This document shows positions 55,145 through 63,407 of a stretch of 64,000 nucleotides of DNA, in pieces. A program made the position numbers and the translations under genes. The first letter of the stretch is position 1. The number at the start of each line of letters is the position of its first letter. The notes under the pieces are model-generated. The model had not been told where the DNA came from. It ran no database searches and saw nothing but the letters and a program-made list of their open reading frames with translations. The DNA lies in contig JAIEPF010000021.1 of the NCBI GenBank assembly GCA_019749945.1, positions 1-64,000 on the forward strand, read 5' to 3'. The DNA comes from Burkholderiales bacterium. GTDB lineage: Bacteria > Pseudomonadota > Gammaproteobacteria > Burkholderiales > SG8-41.

Positions 55145-58100
55145 CCGCGCTCCCTCAGGAATTCGCCGAGGATGCGCGCGGTGTGCGAACGCGCGGATTT
55201 TTGGGCGATCTGCGCCGGCGGTCCTTCGGCGACGATGCGACCGCCGCCGTCGCCGCCTTCGGGCCCCAAGTCGATGATCCAGTCGGCTTCGGCCATCACG
55301 TCGAGGTTGTGCTCGATCACCACCACCGAATTGCCGGCGTCAACCAGACGGTGCAGGACATGGATCAGTTTCTCGACGTCCGCCATGTGCAGGCCGACGG
55401 TCGGTTCGTCGAGCACATACAGCGTACGCCGTCCCCTCAGCCCCTGCCCCTCCCCCAAGGGGGGAGGGGAGGCTGATACCTCCCTTCTCCCTCTGGGAGA
55501 AGGGTCGGGGATGAGGGAGGGTAGAGTTCTGACCTTGGCCAGTTCAGTCACCAGCTTGATACGCTGTGCCTCGCCGCCGGACAGCGTCGGGCTTTGTTGA
55601 CCCAGGGTCAGGTAACCCAAGCCGACGTCCTGCAGCAGCCGCAGCGTATGGTGGATGGCAGGGTGCGCCGCGAAAAAATCGACGGCGTCATCGACGCTCA
55701 GCGCCAGCACGTCACCGATGGATTTTTCCTTGAACCGCACCGCCAGCGTTTCCGTATCAAAGCGTGCGCCATTGCAGACATCGCAGGGCACTTTGACGTC
55801 GGGCAGGAAACTCATTTCGATTTTCTGCACGCCCTGGCCTTCGCAGGCTTCGCAGCGGCCGCCCCTGGTGTTGAACGAAAAGCGGCTCGCCGTGTAACCG
55901 CGCATGCGCGCTTCCGGCGCTTCGGCGTAGAGGCGGCGGATGGTGTCCCAAAACCCGACATAAGTCGCGGGGCAGGAGCGCGGCGTCTTGCCGATGGGCG
56001 TCTGGTCGACTTCCAATACGCGGCCCAACGGCTCCCAGCCCGTAATTTCATTGCAACCATTTGTTTTTATTGATGATTTTGACTTGTTGTTGACCGGCCG
56101 CGCGAGGTTGGCGTGCAGCACATCGCGCGCCAGTGTCGATTTGCCCGAGCCCGATACTCCAGTGATCACCGTCAACCGGCCCAGCGGCACGCGCGCAGTG
56201 ACGCGCTGCAGGTTGTGCAATTGCGCTTCGCGCACGAACAGTGAGGGCGTGTGCTTGTCGACTCGCCGCGGCGGATGCAGCGGATGCTGCAAGGGTTTCG
56301 CCAGCAGCCGGCCGGTGACCGACTGCGGATTCGCCTGCAGTTCGGCGGCGGTGCCCGCCGCAACGACATGGCCGCCGCGGCGTCCCGCACCGGGGCCGAG
56401 GTCGATGACATGGTCGGCGCGACGGATGGTGTCTTCATCGTGTTCAACCACGATCAGGGTATTACCCTTGGTTTGCAGTTTCGCCAGCGTATCGAGCAGG
56501 ATGCGGTTGTCGCGCGGATGCAGGCCGATGGTCGGCTCATCGAGAATGTAGGCAACGCCGCGCAGGTTCGATCCCAGTTGCGCCGCGAGGCGGATGCGCT
56601 GCGCTTCGCCGCCCGACAGCGTCGGTGCGGCGCGGTCCAGTGCCAGATAACCCAGACCGACTTCATCGAGAAAACTCAGCCGGCTGCGGATTTCACTGAC
56701 GATGTCGCGCGCAATCGCCGCCTCGCGGCCGCTGAACGAGACATCGGTGAATTCGCGCGCGAGTTTTGCCACCGGCAATGCGGCGAGTGCTGCGATCGAA
56801 CGTTTGCGGTAACGCACCGCCAACGCGGTCGGGTTCAGGCGCTGGCCGTCGCAGCTCGGGCAGGGCTCATCGACTTCCAGCCAGTTCAGCCAGGAATCCA
56901 GCACATGTTCCTCGGTGCCGGTTTTTTCGCGCTCTTCGTCCCAGTCGATTTTTTCCAGCGTCAGCCCGGTGCCGAAACACGAGGGGCACCAGCCGTGTTT
57001 GGAGTTGTACGAAAACAGCCGCGGGTCGAGTTCGGGAAAGCTCTTGTTGCAGGACGGGCAGGCGCGTTTGATCGAATACACGACTTCGGTGAGCTTGATG
57101 CGGCGTGCATCCTTTTTCGCCATCGCCTCGGCCAGCGTGTCGAGTCCGCCCAGCAGCTGCACGATGCCCTTGCCGTGTTCCAGCGCCGTGGCCAGACCGG
57201 CGCGCAAGGCGGCTTCGTTCTCCGGCGTGACGCGGATGTCGGCGACCGGCAGTTCAATATTGTGTTCCTTGAACCGCGCCAGCCGTGGCCAGGGGGATGT
57301 CGGGATGAATTCGCCGTCGACCCGCAGGTGGGTGTAACCCTTGCCCGCCGCCCATTTCGCGAGATCGGTGTAATAACCCTTGCGGTTGACCACCAGCGGC
57401 GCGAGCAGGCCGATGCGGTCGTTGCGGTACTGCGTCATGATGCGCGCGGTGATCTGGGCTATGCTCTGCGGTTCGATCGCAACGTCGCAGTCGGGACAGT
57501 ACTGGGTGCCGAGTTTGACGTAGAGCAGGCGGAGGAAATGGTAAATCTCCGTCAGCGTCGCCACCGTGCTGCGCCGGCCGCCGCGGCTGGTGCGCTGCTC
57601 AATGGCCACGGTCGGCGGGATGCCGTAAATCGCATCGACATCGGGGCGCGCTGCCGCCTGCACGAACTGGCGGGCGTAGGCATTCAGCGATTCGAGGTAA
57701 CGGCGCTGGCCCTCGGCGAACACGATGTCGAAAGCCAGCGTCGATTTGCCGCTGCCCGAGACGCCCGTGACCACGGTGAACTTGCCGCGCGGGATGTCGA
57801 CGCTGATGTTCTGCAGATTGTGTTCGCGGGCATGGCTGACGCTGATGTTGTTGCCGTTGCGCAAGGCGGTCATCGGCAGCGGTTGCGGCTTGACCGGCGC
57901 GCCCAGCGAAGCGCTGTAGTCGCGCAGGGCTTTGCCGGTATGCGAGACCGGGTGTGCGGCGATGGTGTCCGGAGTACCCGTGCATACCAGTTCGCCACCG
58001 GCATCCCCGCCCTCGGGGCCGAGGTCGATGATCCAGTCTGCAGCACGGATCACATCGAGGTTGTGTTCAATCACGATCAGTGAATGGCCGGCGGCAATCA

Positions 58101-61026
58101 GCTTGCGGAACGCACCCAGCAGTTTGCGCACGTCGTCGAAATGTAGTCCCGTGGTCGGCTCGTCGAACAGGAACAGCGTGCCCGGCCCCCTCATCCCTGA
58201 CCCTTCTCCCAAAGGGAGAAGGGAAGCATTTGCCTCCCCTCTCCCTTTGGGAGAGGGGCTGGGGGTGAGGGACGGCTTGCCCACCGCATTGCGTCCGGTC
58301 TGTGCGGCCTCGGCAAGAAAACCCGCGAGTTTCAGGCGTTGCGCTTCGCCGCCTGACAGCGTTGGTACCGGCTGGCCCAGCTTCAGGTAATCCAGGCCGA
58401 CATCGGTCAGGGGCCGCAGCACGCGCGCGATATCCGGCGCGTGGTTGAAAAAGGCCAGCGCATCGGCGACGGTCAGCTCGAGCACATCGGCGATTGATTT
58501 GCCGTCGACGGTGATTTCCAACACCTCGGCACGATAACGCCGGCCGTCGCAGTCCGGGCAGCGCAGGTACACATCGGACAGGAACTGCATCTCGACATGC
58601 TCGAAACCATTGCCGCTGCAGGTCGGACAGCGGCCGGTGCCGGAATTGAAACTGAAGGTGCCGGCGGTGTAACCGCGCGACTGTGCCAGCGGTGCCGACG
58701 AGAATCGGCTGCGGATGGCGTCGAAGGCGCCGACATAACTGGCCGGGTTCGAGCGCGTGGTGCGGCCGATCGAGGACTGATCAACCATCACCACGTCACT
58801 GATCTGATCCGCGCCATAGAGCCCGTCGTGTCTGCCCGGCGCTTCCGTCGGTTTGCCCAGTGCCTTGCGCAGCGCGGCGTACAACACGTCCTGCACCAGC
58901 GTTGATTTGCCTGAACCCGAAACGCCGGTGACGCAGGTCAGCCGCTCCAGGGGAAAATCGACATCGATCATTTTCAGATTGTGTTCGTTAACGCCGCGCA
59001 GCCGCAGTTGCGCCGTATTTTTGGTCGGTACGCGGGGCGCCTCATGACCGGCAGCGCGTAATTCCCCCGACAGATAACGGCCGGTGATTGAATCCTTGGC
59101 GCCCATGATCCGCGCCGGCGTATCAAAGCCGACGATTTCACCGCCGCGCGAGCCGGGGCCGGGGCCGATGTCGAGAATGCGGTCGGCGGCGAGCATGACC
59201 TGCGGATCGTGTTCCACCACCACCAGCGAATTGCCGGCGTTGCGCAGCTTGTGCATCACGCCGATGACGCGACCCATGTCGCGCGGATGCAGACCGATGG
59301 AAGGCTCATCCAGTACAAACAAGGTGTTGACCAGCGAGGTACCGAGAGCAGTGGTTAAGTTGATGCGTTGTACTTCACCACCGGACAAGGTGCGCGACTG
59401 GCGGTCCAGCGTCAGGTAACCGAGGCCGACCTGGTTCAGGTAATCGAGCCGGGTGCGGATTTCGCCGACCAGCATGTCGGTGGCTTCATCCAGCGGCGCC
59501 GGCAGGTCCAGTGCGGCGAAAAACAGCCGGGTGCGTTCCAGCGGCAGCAGCACTACATCGTGCAGCGTCAACCCGGGCAGGGCAGCGAGTTGTTCGTCGC
59601 TGTAATTCACGCCCAGCGGTTTGTAGCGTTTGCGCTCACCCAGGGCATGGCGGGCATTGTCAGCCGACCCCACCCGCCACAGCAGCGCATCGGTTTTCAG
59701 CCGCGCACCGCCGCAGGCCCTGCATTCGGTGTAGGCGCGGTACTTGGACAGCAGCACGCGCACATGCATTTTGTACGACTTGGTTTCCAGCCATTTGAAA
59801 AACCGGCCGACGCCGTACCACACCCCCGGCCAGGATTTGCGCCAGCTCACCCATTCCGGTTCGCCGTCGAGCACCCAGCGTTTTTCCTTGGCCGACAGTT
59901 CGCGCCAGGGTTTGTCCAGCGGAATGCCGCGCAGGCGCGCGTACTTCAGCAGATCGTCCTGGCATTCCTTGTTTGACGGGGTCTGCCACGGCTTGATCGC
60001 GCCATCGCGCAGCGATTTGGATTCATCCGGAATCACCAGTCCGTAATCGAGCCCGATCACCCGGCCGAAACCGCGGCAGCTGTCGCAGGCGCCCAGCGGC
60101 GAGTTGAAGGAAAACAGGCTCGGATTCGGCTCGGCGTAAGCGATGTCGCATTCCGCGCAATGCAGATTCGATGAGTAGCGCCACACCATATTTCCCTCCC
60201 CCTCAGGGGGAGGGTTAGGGTGGGGGTGGTTTCCGGAACGCGCAATAGAGCCACCCCCTGCTTCGCTCCAAGTGTTCCCTTGATCCCCACCTTCCCCCTG
60301 AAGGGGAAGGTGTCCCGGCTCCGCCAGCACATGCACATTGACGCGCCCTTGACCGACCTTCAGTGCCGCTTCCAGTGCTTCGATGACGCGACCGCGTTCT
60401 GCAGTGCCGGCGCGCAGCCGGTCCTGCACCACTTCGAAATGGTCCTTGCTTTCATGGAGGAAGCGCGTGTAACCCTGCGCGGTGAGCAGTGCCTTGACTT
60501 CATCGGCCTTGAAATTCGCAGGCACTGGCACCGGGAAGGCAATCGCCAGCCGCGGATCGCCGGCGGCTTTGGCGCGCGCGGTCATTGCGTCAAAAATGGT
60601 TTGTGGCGTATCGCGCACCACCCGTGCGCCGCAATTCCGGCAATGCAGATGTGCGGCGCGGGCAAACAGCAGTTTCAAATGGTCATTGAGTTCCGTCATC
60701 GTACCCACGGTCGAGCGCGAGGTACGCACCGGATTGACCTGGTCGATGGCGATGGCCGGCGGGATGCCGTCGATGCTGTCGACCTGCGGCCGGTCCTGGC
60801 GATCGAGGAACTGGCGCGCGTACGGCGAAAAAGTTTCGACATAACGGCGCTGGCCCTCGGCATACAGCGTGTCGAACACCAAAGAGGATTTGCCGCTGCC
60901 GGATACGCCGGTGACGACGATCAGCTCGTTCAGCGGTAAATCCAGTGACAGGTTTTTCAGGTTGTTCTGGCGGGCACCGCGAATCAGGATGGCGTCGCGG
61001 GGCGGACGGGCGGGCGTATCAGACAT
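55141..61026 (-). CDS. uvrA: Excinuclease ABC subunit A, double-length tandem form
   Basis: A 1961-residue protein, about twice normal UvrA (roughly 940). It contains four Walker A motifs (each GVSGSGKS), four LSGGE signatures and four Walker B/DEPT motifs, so two full UvrA units are fused (about 1-1070 and 1080-1961). Each half keeps UvrB-binding and zinc Cys regions (such as CRACGGARLKTDAL and CEACEGQGVQKIEM). It recognises bulky DNA damage with UvrB. Four in-frame low-similarity insertions come from repeats (see those entries). Its TAG overlaps the TAG of the convergent CMD gene. Confidence 0.95.
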   Translation of the reverse strand: MSDTPARPPRDAILIRGARQNNLKNLSLDLPLNELIVVTGVSGSGKSSLVFDTLYAEGQRRYVETFSPYARQFLDRQDRPQVDSIDGIPPAIAIDQVNPVRTSRSTVGTMTELNDHLKLLFARAAHLHCRNCGARVVRDTPQTIFDAMTARAKAAGDPRLAIAFPVPVPANFKADEVKALLTAQGYTRFLHESKDHFEVVQDRLRAGTAERGRVIEALEAALKVGQGRVNVHVLAEPGHLPLQGEGGDQGNTWSEAGGGSIARSGNHPHPNPPPEGEGNMVWRYSSNLHCAECDIAYAEPNPSLFSFNSPLGACDSCRGFGRVIGLDYGLVIPDESKSLRDGAIKPWQTPSNKECQDDLLKYARLRGIPLDKPWRELSAKEKRWVLDGEPEWVSWRKSWPGVWYGVGRFFKWLETKSYKMHVRVLLSKYRAYTECRACGGARLKTDALLWRVGSADNARHALGERKRYKPLGVNYSDEQLAALPGLTLHDVVLLPLERTRLFFAALDLPAPLDEATDMLVGEIRTRLDYLNQVGLGYLTLDRQSRTLSGGEVQRINLTTALGTSLVNTLFVLDEPSIGLHPRDMGRVIGVMHKLRNAGNSLVVVEHDPQVMLAADRILDIGPGPGSRGGEIVGFDTPARIMGAKDSITGRYLSGELRAAGHEAPRVPTKNTAQLRLRGVNEHNLKMIDVDFPLERLTCVTGVSGSGKSTLVQDVLYAALRKALGKPTEAPGRHDGLYGADQISDVVMVDQSSIGRTTRSNPASYVGAFDAIRSRFSSAPLAQSRGYTAGTFSFNSGTGRCPTCSGNGFEHVEMQFLSDVYLRCPDCDGRRYRAEVLEITVDGKSIADVLELTVADALAFFNHAPDIARVLRPLTDVGLDYLKLGQPVPTLSGGEAQRLKLAGFLAEAAQTGRNAVGKPSLTPSPSPKGRGEANASLLPLGEGSGMRGPGTLFLFDEPTTGLHFDDVRKLLGAFRKLIAAGHSLIVIEHNLDVIRAADWIIDLGPEGGDAGGELVCTGTPDTIAAHPVSHTGKALRDYSASLGAPVKPQPLPMTALRNGNNISVSHAREHNLQNISVDIPRGKFTVVTGVSGSGKSTLAFDIVFAEGQRRYLESLNAYARQFVQAAARPDVDAIYGIPPTVAIEQRTSRGGRRSTVATLTEIYHFLRLLYVKLGTQYCPDCDVAIEPQSIAQITARIMTQYRNDRIGLLAPLVVNRKGYYTDLAKWAAGKGYTHLRVDGEFIPTSPWPRLARFKEHNIELPVADIRVTPENEAALRAGLATALEHGKGIVQLLGGLDTLAEAMAKKDARRIKLTEVVYSIKRACPSCNKSFPELDPRLFSYNSKHGWCPSCFGTGLTLEKIDWDEEREKTGTEEHVLDSWLNWLEVDEPCPSCDGQRLNPTALAVRYRKRSIAALAALPVAKLAREFTDVSFSGREAAIARDIVSEIRSRLSFLDEVGLGYLALDRAAPTLSGGEAQRIRLAAQLGSNLRGVAYILDEPTIGLHPRDNRILLDTLAKLQTKGNTLIVVEHDEDTIRRADHVIDLGPGAGRRGGHVVAAGTAAELQANPQSVTGRLLAKPLQHPLHPPRRVDKHTPSLFVREAQLHNLQRVTARVPLGRLTVITGVSGSGKSTLARDVLHANLARPVNNKSKSSIKTNGCNEITGWEPLGRVLEVDQTPIGKTPRSCPATYVGFWDTIRRLYAEAPEARMRGYTASRFSFNTRGGRCEACEGQGVQKIEMSFLPDVKVPCDVCNGARFDTETLAVRFKEKSIGDVLALSVDDAVDFFAAHPAIHHTLRLLQDVGLGYLTLGQQSPTLSGGEAQRIKLVTELAKVRTLPSLIPDPSPRGRREVSASPPPLGEGQGLRGRRTLYVLDEPTVGLHMADVEKLIHVLHRLVDAGNSVVVIEHNLDVMAEADWIIDLGPEGGDGGGRIVAEGPPAQIAQKSARSHTARILGEFLRERG
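55430..55530 (-). repeat. REP-like palindrome pair inserted in uvrA, site A
   Basis: About 100 bases holding two palindromes, around 55447-55470 (CCCCTCCCCCAAGGGGGGAG) and 55482-55504 (arms CCCTTCTCCC and GGGAGAAGGG). In frame it encodes about 33 residues (LPSLIPDPSPRGRR and following) between the fourth ABC signature (LSGGEAQRIKL) and Walker B (LYVLDEPT). Confidence 0.85.
56048..56085 (-). repeat. A/T-rich dispersed element, copy 5, inside uvrA (IHF-like core 56054-56066)
   Basis: On the minus strand it reads CATCAATAAAAACAAATGG followed by TTGCAATG. AAACAAATGGTTG differs from the IHF consensus WATCAANNNNTTR at one base. It lies inside uvrA codons and encodes NKSKSSIKTNGCNE in frame, in a loop after a Walker A (VITGVSGSGKSTL) where UvrA proteins vary. 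Confidence 0.7.
58181..58280 (-). repeat. REP-like palindrome pair inserted in uvrA, site B
   Basis: About 100 bases with two palindromes, 58201-58223 (arms CCCTTCTCCC/GGGAGAAGGG) and 58236-58258 (arms CCCCTCTCCC/GGGAGAGGGG). In frame it encodes KPSLTPSPSPKGRGEANASL and following. It lies between the ABC signature and Walker B (LFLFDEPTTG) of the first UvrA half, the equivalent place to site A. Confidence 0.85.
60190..60313 (-). repeat. REP-like palindrome pair inserted in uvrA, site C
   Basis: About 120 bases flanked by palindromes at 60194-60214 (CCCTCCCCCTCAGGGGGAGG and G) and 60291-60310 (CCTTCCCCCTGAAGGGGAAG region). The encoded peptide runs LPLQGEGGDQGNTWSEAGGG to HPHPNPPPEGEG in the UvrB-binding region of the first half, ahead of the CAEC zinc Cys. 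The middle between the palindromes is longer than at sites A and B. Confidence 0.85.
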
Positions 61027-61146
61027 GGAATTCCGGAAGACTGCGGATGCGCTGCGGAGTTGCAGCGAGGAAATGCAATTCTACCGGCGCAAGCGGCGCC
61101 GGACATACTTCATCAGTGTAAGATTTGCGACAAAGGGGGAGAGCAC

Positions 61147-62181
61147 ATGAAAGCCATGCTGCTGAAAGGGAAAAATCAGCCACTTGTACTGGACACGGTG
61201 CCGGATCCGGTGCCGGGTCCGGGCGAAGCCGTGGCCCGCGTGCTGGCCTGTGGTGCCGGCCTTACCGTGCATCATGCCCGCGCCGGCCGTGTGCCCATTC
61301 AATATCCGCGCATCCTCGGCCATGAAATCACCGCCGAGATTGTCGCCACCGGCGCCGGTGTGACCGGTCTCAGGGTCGGTGATGCCGTGACGGCGTACTT
61401 TTACCTGACCTGCGGCCATTGTTACTGGTGCCGCATCAACCGTGAAACCCTGTGCGACAACTTCAAGGGTTTTGTCGGCCGCGAGATTGACGGCGGTTAC
61501 GCCGAATACATCAAGCTGCCGGCGCCTAATTTCATCAAGCTGCCCGAGGGCCTGGACTGGAAAAAACATCCCGCTGAAATCGGCGTGATCTGCGACGCCA
61601 TTGCCACGCCGCTGAAGGTCACGCGCAAGGCGCGGGTCATGCCCTCGGATACCGTCGCCGTGATCGGCGCCGGCGGCGGGCTCGGTGTGCACATGCTGAT
61701 GATGGCGCGCTGGGCGCATGCGCGCAAAATCATCGCGGTGGATACCCGGGCCGCCAAGTTCGAAACCTGCCTCAAGGAGGGGGCCGATGCGGCCATCGAC
61801 GCCACCGACGGCACAGTCAGCGAGCAGTTGCAGGAAATGACCGCGGGGCGGGGTGTCGACGTCGTGTTTGACTTCATCTGCACCAAACAGTCGATCGAAT
61901 CCGCCATCGGCGGGCTCAACAAGGGCGGGCGGCTGGTGCTGCTGGCGGGCAACAGCGAACGTTTTGATGCCGACGGCCCAGCGATCATGCGCCGCGAAAT
62001 CGAAGTCATGGGCAGCCGTTATGCGACCAAGCAGGAAGTCATGGAGTCGCTGGAGCTGGTGGCGCGCGGCGACCTGTGGCCGCTGGTGACTGAAACAGCG
62101 CCGCTGGCTGACGCCGAGGTCGTGCACCGGCGGCTGGAAAACGGATTGATTGCCGGCAGGGCTGCCTTGTTGATTCCGTAA
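61147..62181 (+). CDS. Zinc-dependent medium-chain alcohol dehydrogenase
   Basis: A 344-residue MDR-family dehydrogenase. The catalytic zinc site uses Cys in VLACGAG and GHE (ILGHEITAEIVATG). The structural zinc Cys set is TCGHCYWCRINRETLC. The NAD motif is VAVIGAGGGLGVHMLMMAR. The usual CHTD after the catalytic Cys is replaced by AGLTVHH. The substrate is unknown. The start at 61147 follows GGGGGAGAGCAC. Genes for a Bug protein and an MmgE/PrpD protein follow, suggesting an organic-acid or alcohol catabolic set. Confidence 0.9.
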   Translation: MKAMLLKGKNQPLVLDTVPDPVPGPGEAVARVLACGAGLTVHHARAGRVPIQYPRILGHEITAEIVATGAGVTGLRVGDAVTAYFYLTCGHCYWCRINRETLCDNFKGFVGREIDGGYAEYIKLPAPNFIKLPEGLDWKKHPAEIGVICDAIATPLKVTRKARVMPSDTVAVIGAGGGLGVHMLMMARWAHARKIIAVDTRAAKFETCLKEGADAAIDATDGTVSEQLQEMTAGRGVDVVFDFICTKQSIESAIGGLNKGGRLVLLAGNSERFDADGPAIMRREIEVMGSRYATKQEVMESLELVARGDLWPLVTETAPLADAEVVHRRLENGLIAGRAALLIP

Positions 62182-62407
62182 GCCCGGTTTTTGCCGACGC
62201 GCTGCCGATGGACTGCGGGCTGGCGCCCACGATATGCACTGCGCGCACTTCGCCGCAGACGTCAGGGCTATAATTTCGCGGCGAAAAAGCGGTGCTTTGC
62301 ACTGTTCCATGCCTTCCAGCCCTGGGTTGCCCTGGCGGTTTCCCCCGGCGGATTCCGTCAATCCGCTGACCGGCTGTGATTCATCCGCATACGAAAAAGG
62401 CTTTGCC

Positions 62408-63370
62408 ATGAATACATCCCGAATCCTCCCGTCCGCGCTGTTTGCTGTCGTACTGTCCGTCACTGCGCAGGCGCAGGGTTATCCCGACAAGGCCGTACGC
62501 GTCATCGTGCCCTTCCCGCCGGGCGGCGCCGCCGACATCGTGGCGCGGCACTTCACCACACGGCTGTCCGCCGTGATCGGTCAGCAGATCATCGTCGACA
62601 ACCGTGGCGGCGCCGGCGGCATCATCGGCGGTGAGATTGCCTCGCGCCTGCCGGCTGACGGTTACGGCCTGCTGTTTGCGTCGTCGAGCGTGCTGTCGAT
62701 CAACCCGCATCTGGGGGCCAAGGCGCCGTACGACGTGCTGAAAAGCTTCACACCCATCGTCAAGATCGGTGATGCACCGAACGTGCTGACGGTGCATCCC
62801 TCGGTGCCGGCGAAAACGGTCAAGGAACTGATCGTCATTGCCAAGGCCAAGCCCGGCGCACTGGCCTACGCCTCCAACGGCAGCGGCACGCTGAGCCATC
62901 TCACCGGCGAACTGTTTTCGCAGCAGGCCGGCGTCAAAATGCTGCACGTCCCATATAAAGGCGCGGCGCCCGCCACCATCGATACCGTCGCCGGCAATGT
63001 GTCAGTGCTGTTCGCCGCATACCCCAGCGTGTCCGCGCAGGTGCGCGCCGGACGCCTGAAGGCACTGGCGGTGACCAGCGCCAAACGCATCGCGATTGCG
63101 CCCGAACTGCCGGCCGTGGCCGAGACCATCAAGGGTTTTGAATCCAGCCAGTGGTGGGGCCTCTACGGCCCGGCCGGTTTGCCGGCGCCCATCGTCGACA
63201 GACTCAATGCCGCGGGCAACAAGGTGCTGGCCAGCGACGACATCAAAAAAGCTCTCGCGCTTGACGGCGCCGAACCTTCCGGCGGCACACCGGCGGCACT
63301 GGCCGCCTACCACAAGGCGGATTACGAAAAGTGGGGCAAGGTCATTGCCAAGGCCAACATCAGGGAATGA
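62408..63370 (+). CDS. Bug-family (TctC-like) periplasmic substrate-binding protein
   Basis: A 320-residue exported binding protein. The signal peptide (LPSALFAVVLSVTAQAQ) is followed by YPDKAVRVIVPFPPGGAADI, VDNRGGAGGIIGGEIASR and YASNGSGTLSHL, the standard Bug blocks. These receptors are greatly expanded in Burkholderiales and usually bind carboxylates. No TctA/TctB membrane genes are adjacent, which is common for orphan Bug proteins. Confidence 0.94.
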   Translation: MNTSRILPSALFAVVLSVTAQAQGYPDKAVRVIVPFPPGGAADIVARHFTTRLSAVIGQQIIVDNRGGAGGIIGGEIASRLPADGYGLLFASSSVLSINPHLGAKAPYDVLKSFTPIVKIGDAPNVLTVHPSVPAKTVKELIVIAKAKPGALAYASNGSGTLSHLTGELFSQQAGVKMLHVPYKGAAPATIDTVAGNVSVLFAAYPSVSAQVRAGRLKALAVTSAKRIAIAPELPAVAETIKGFESSQWWGLYGPAGLPAPIVDRLNAAGNKVLASDDIKKALALDGAEPSGGTPAALAAYHKADYEKWGKVIAKANIRE

Positions 63371-63407
63371 TCGCTGCGGGCGATTAAAAGAAATTTTGGA
63401 GAATCGA

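Noticed and set aside
56251..58083. 610-codon open frame antisense to uvrA
   Set aside because: Arg/His/Ala/Gln-rich product with no domain; uvrA motifs are intact on the opposite strand.
55430..60313. CRISPR-like array in the repeats of uvrA
   Set aside because: Only palindrome pairs, not regular repeats with equal spacers, and they are in frame inside a gene.
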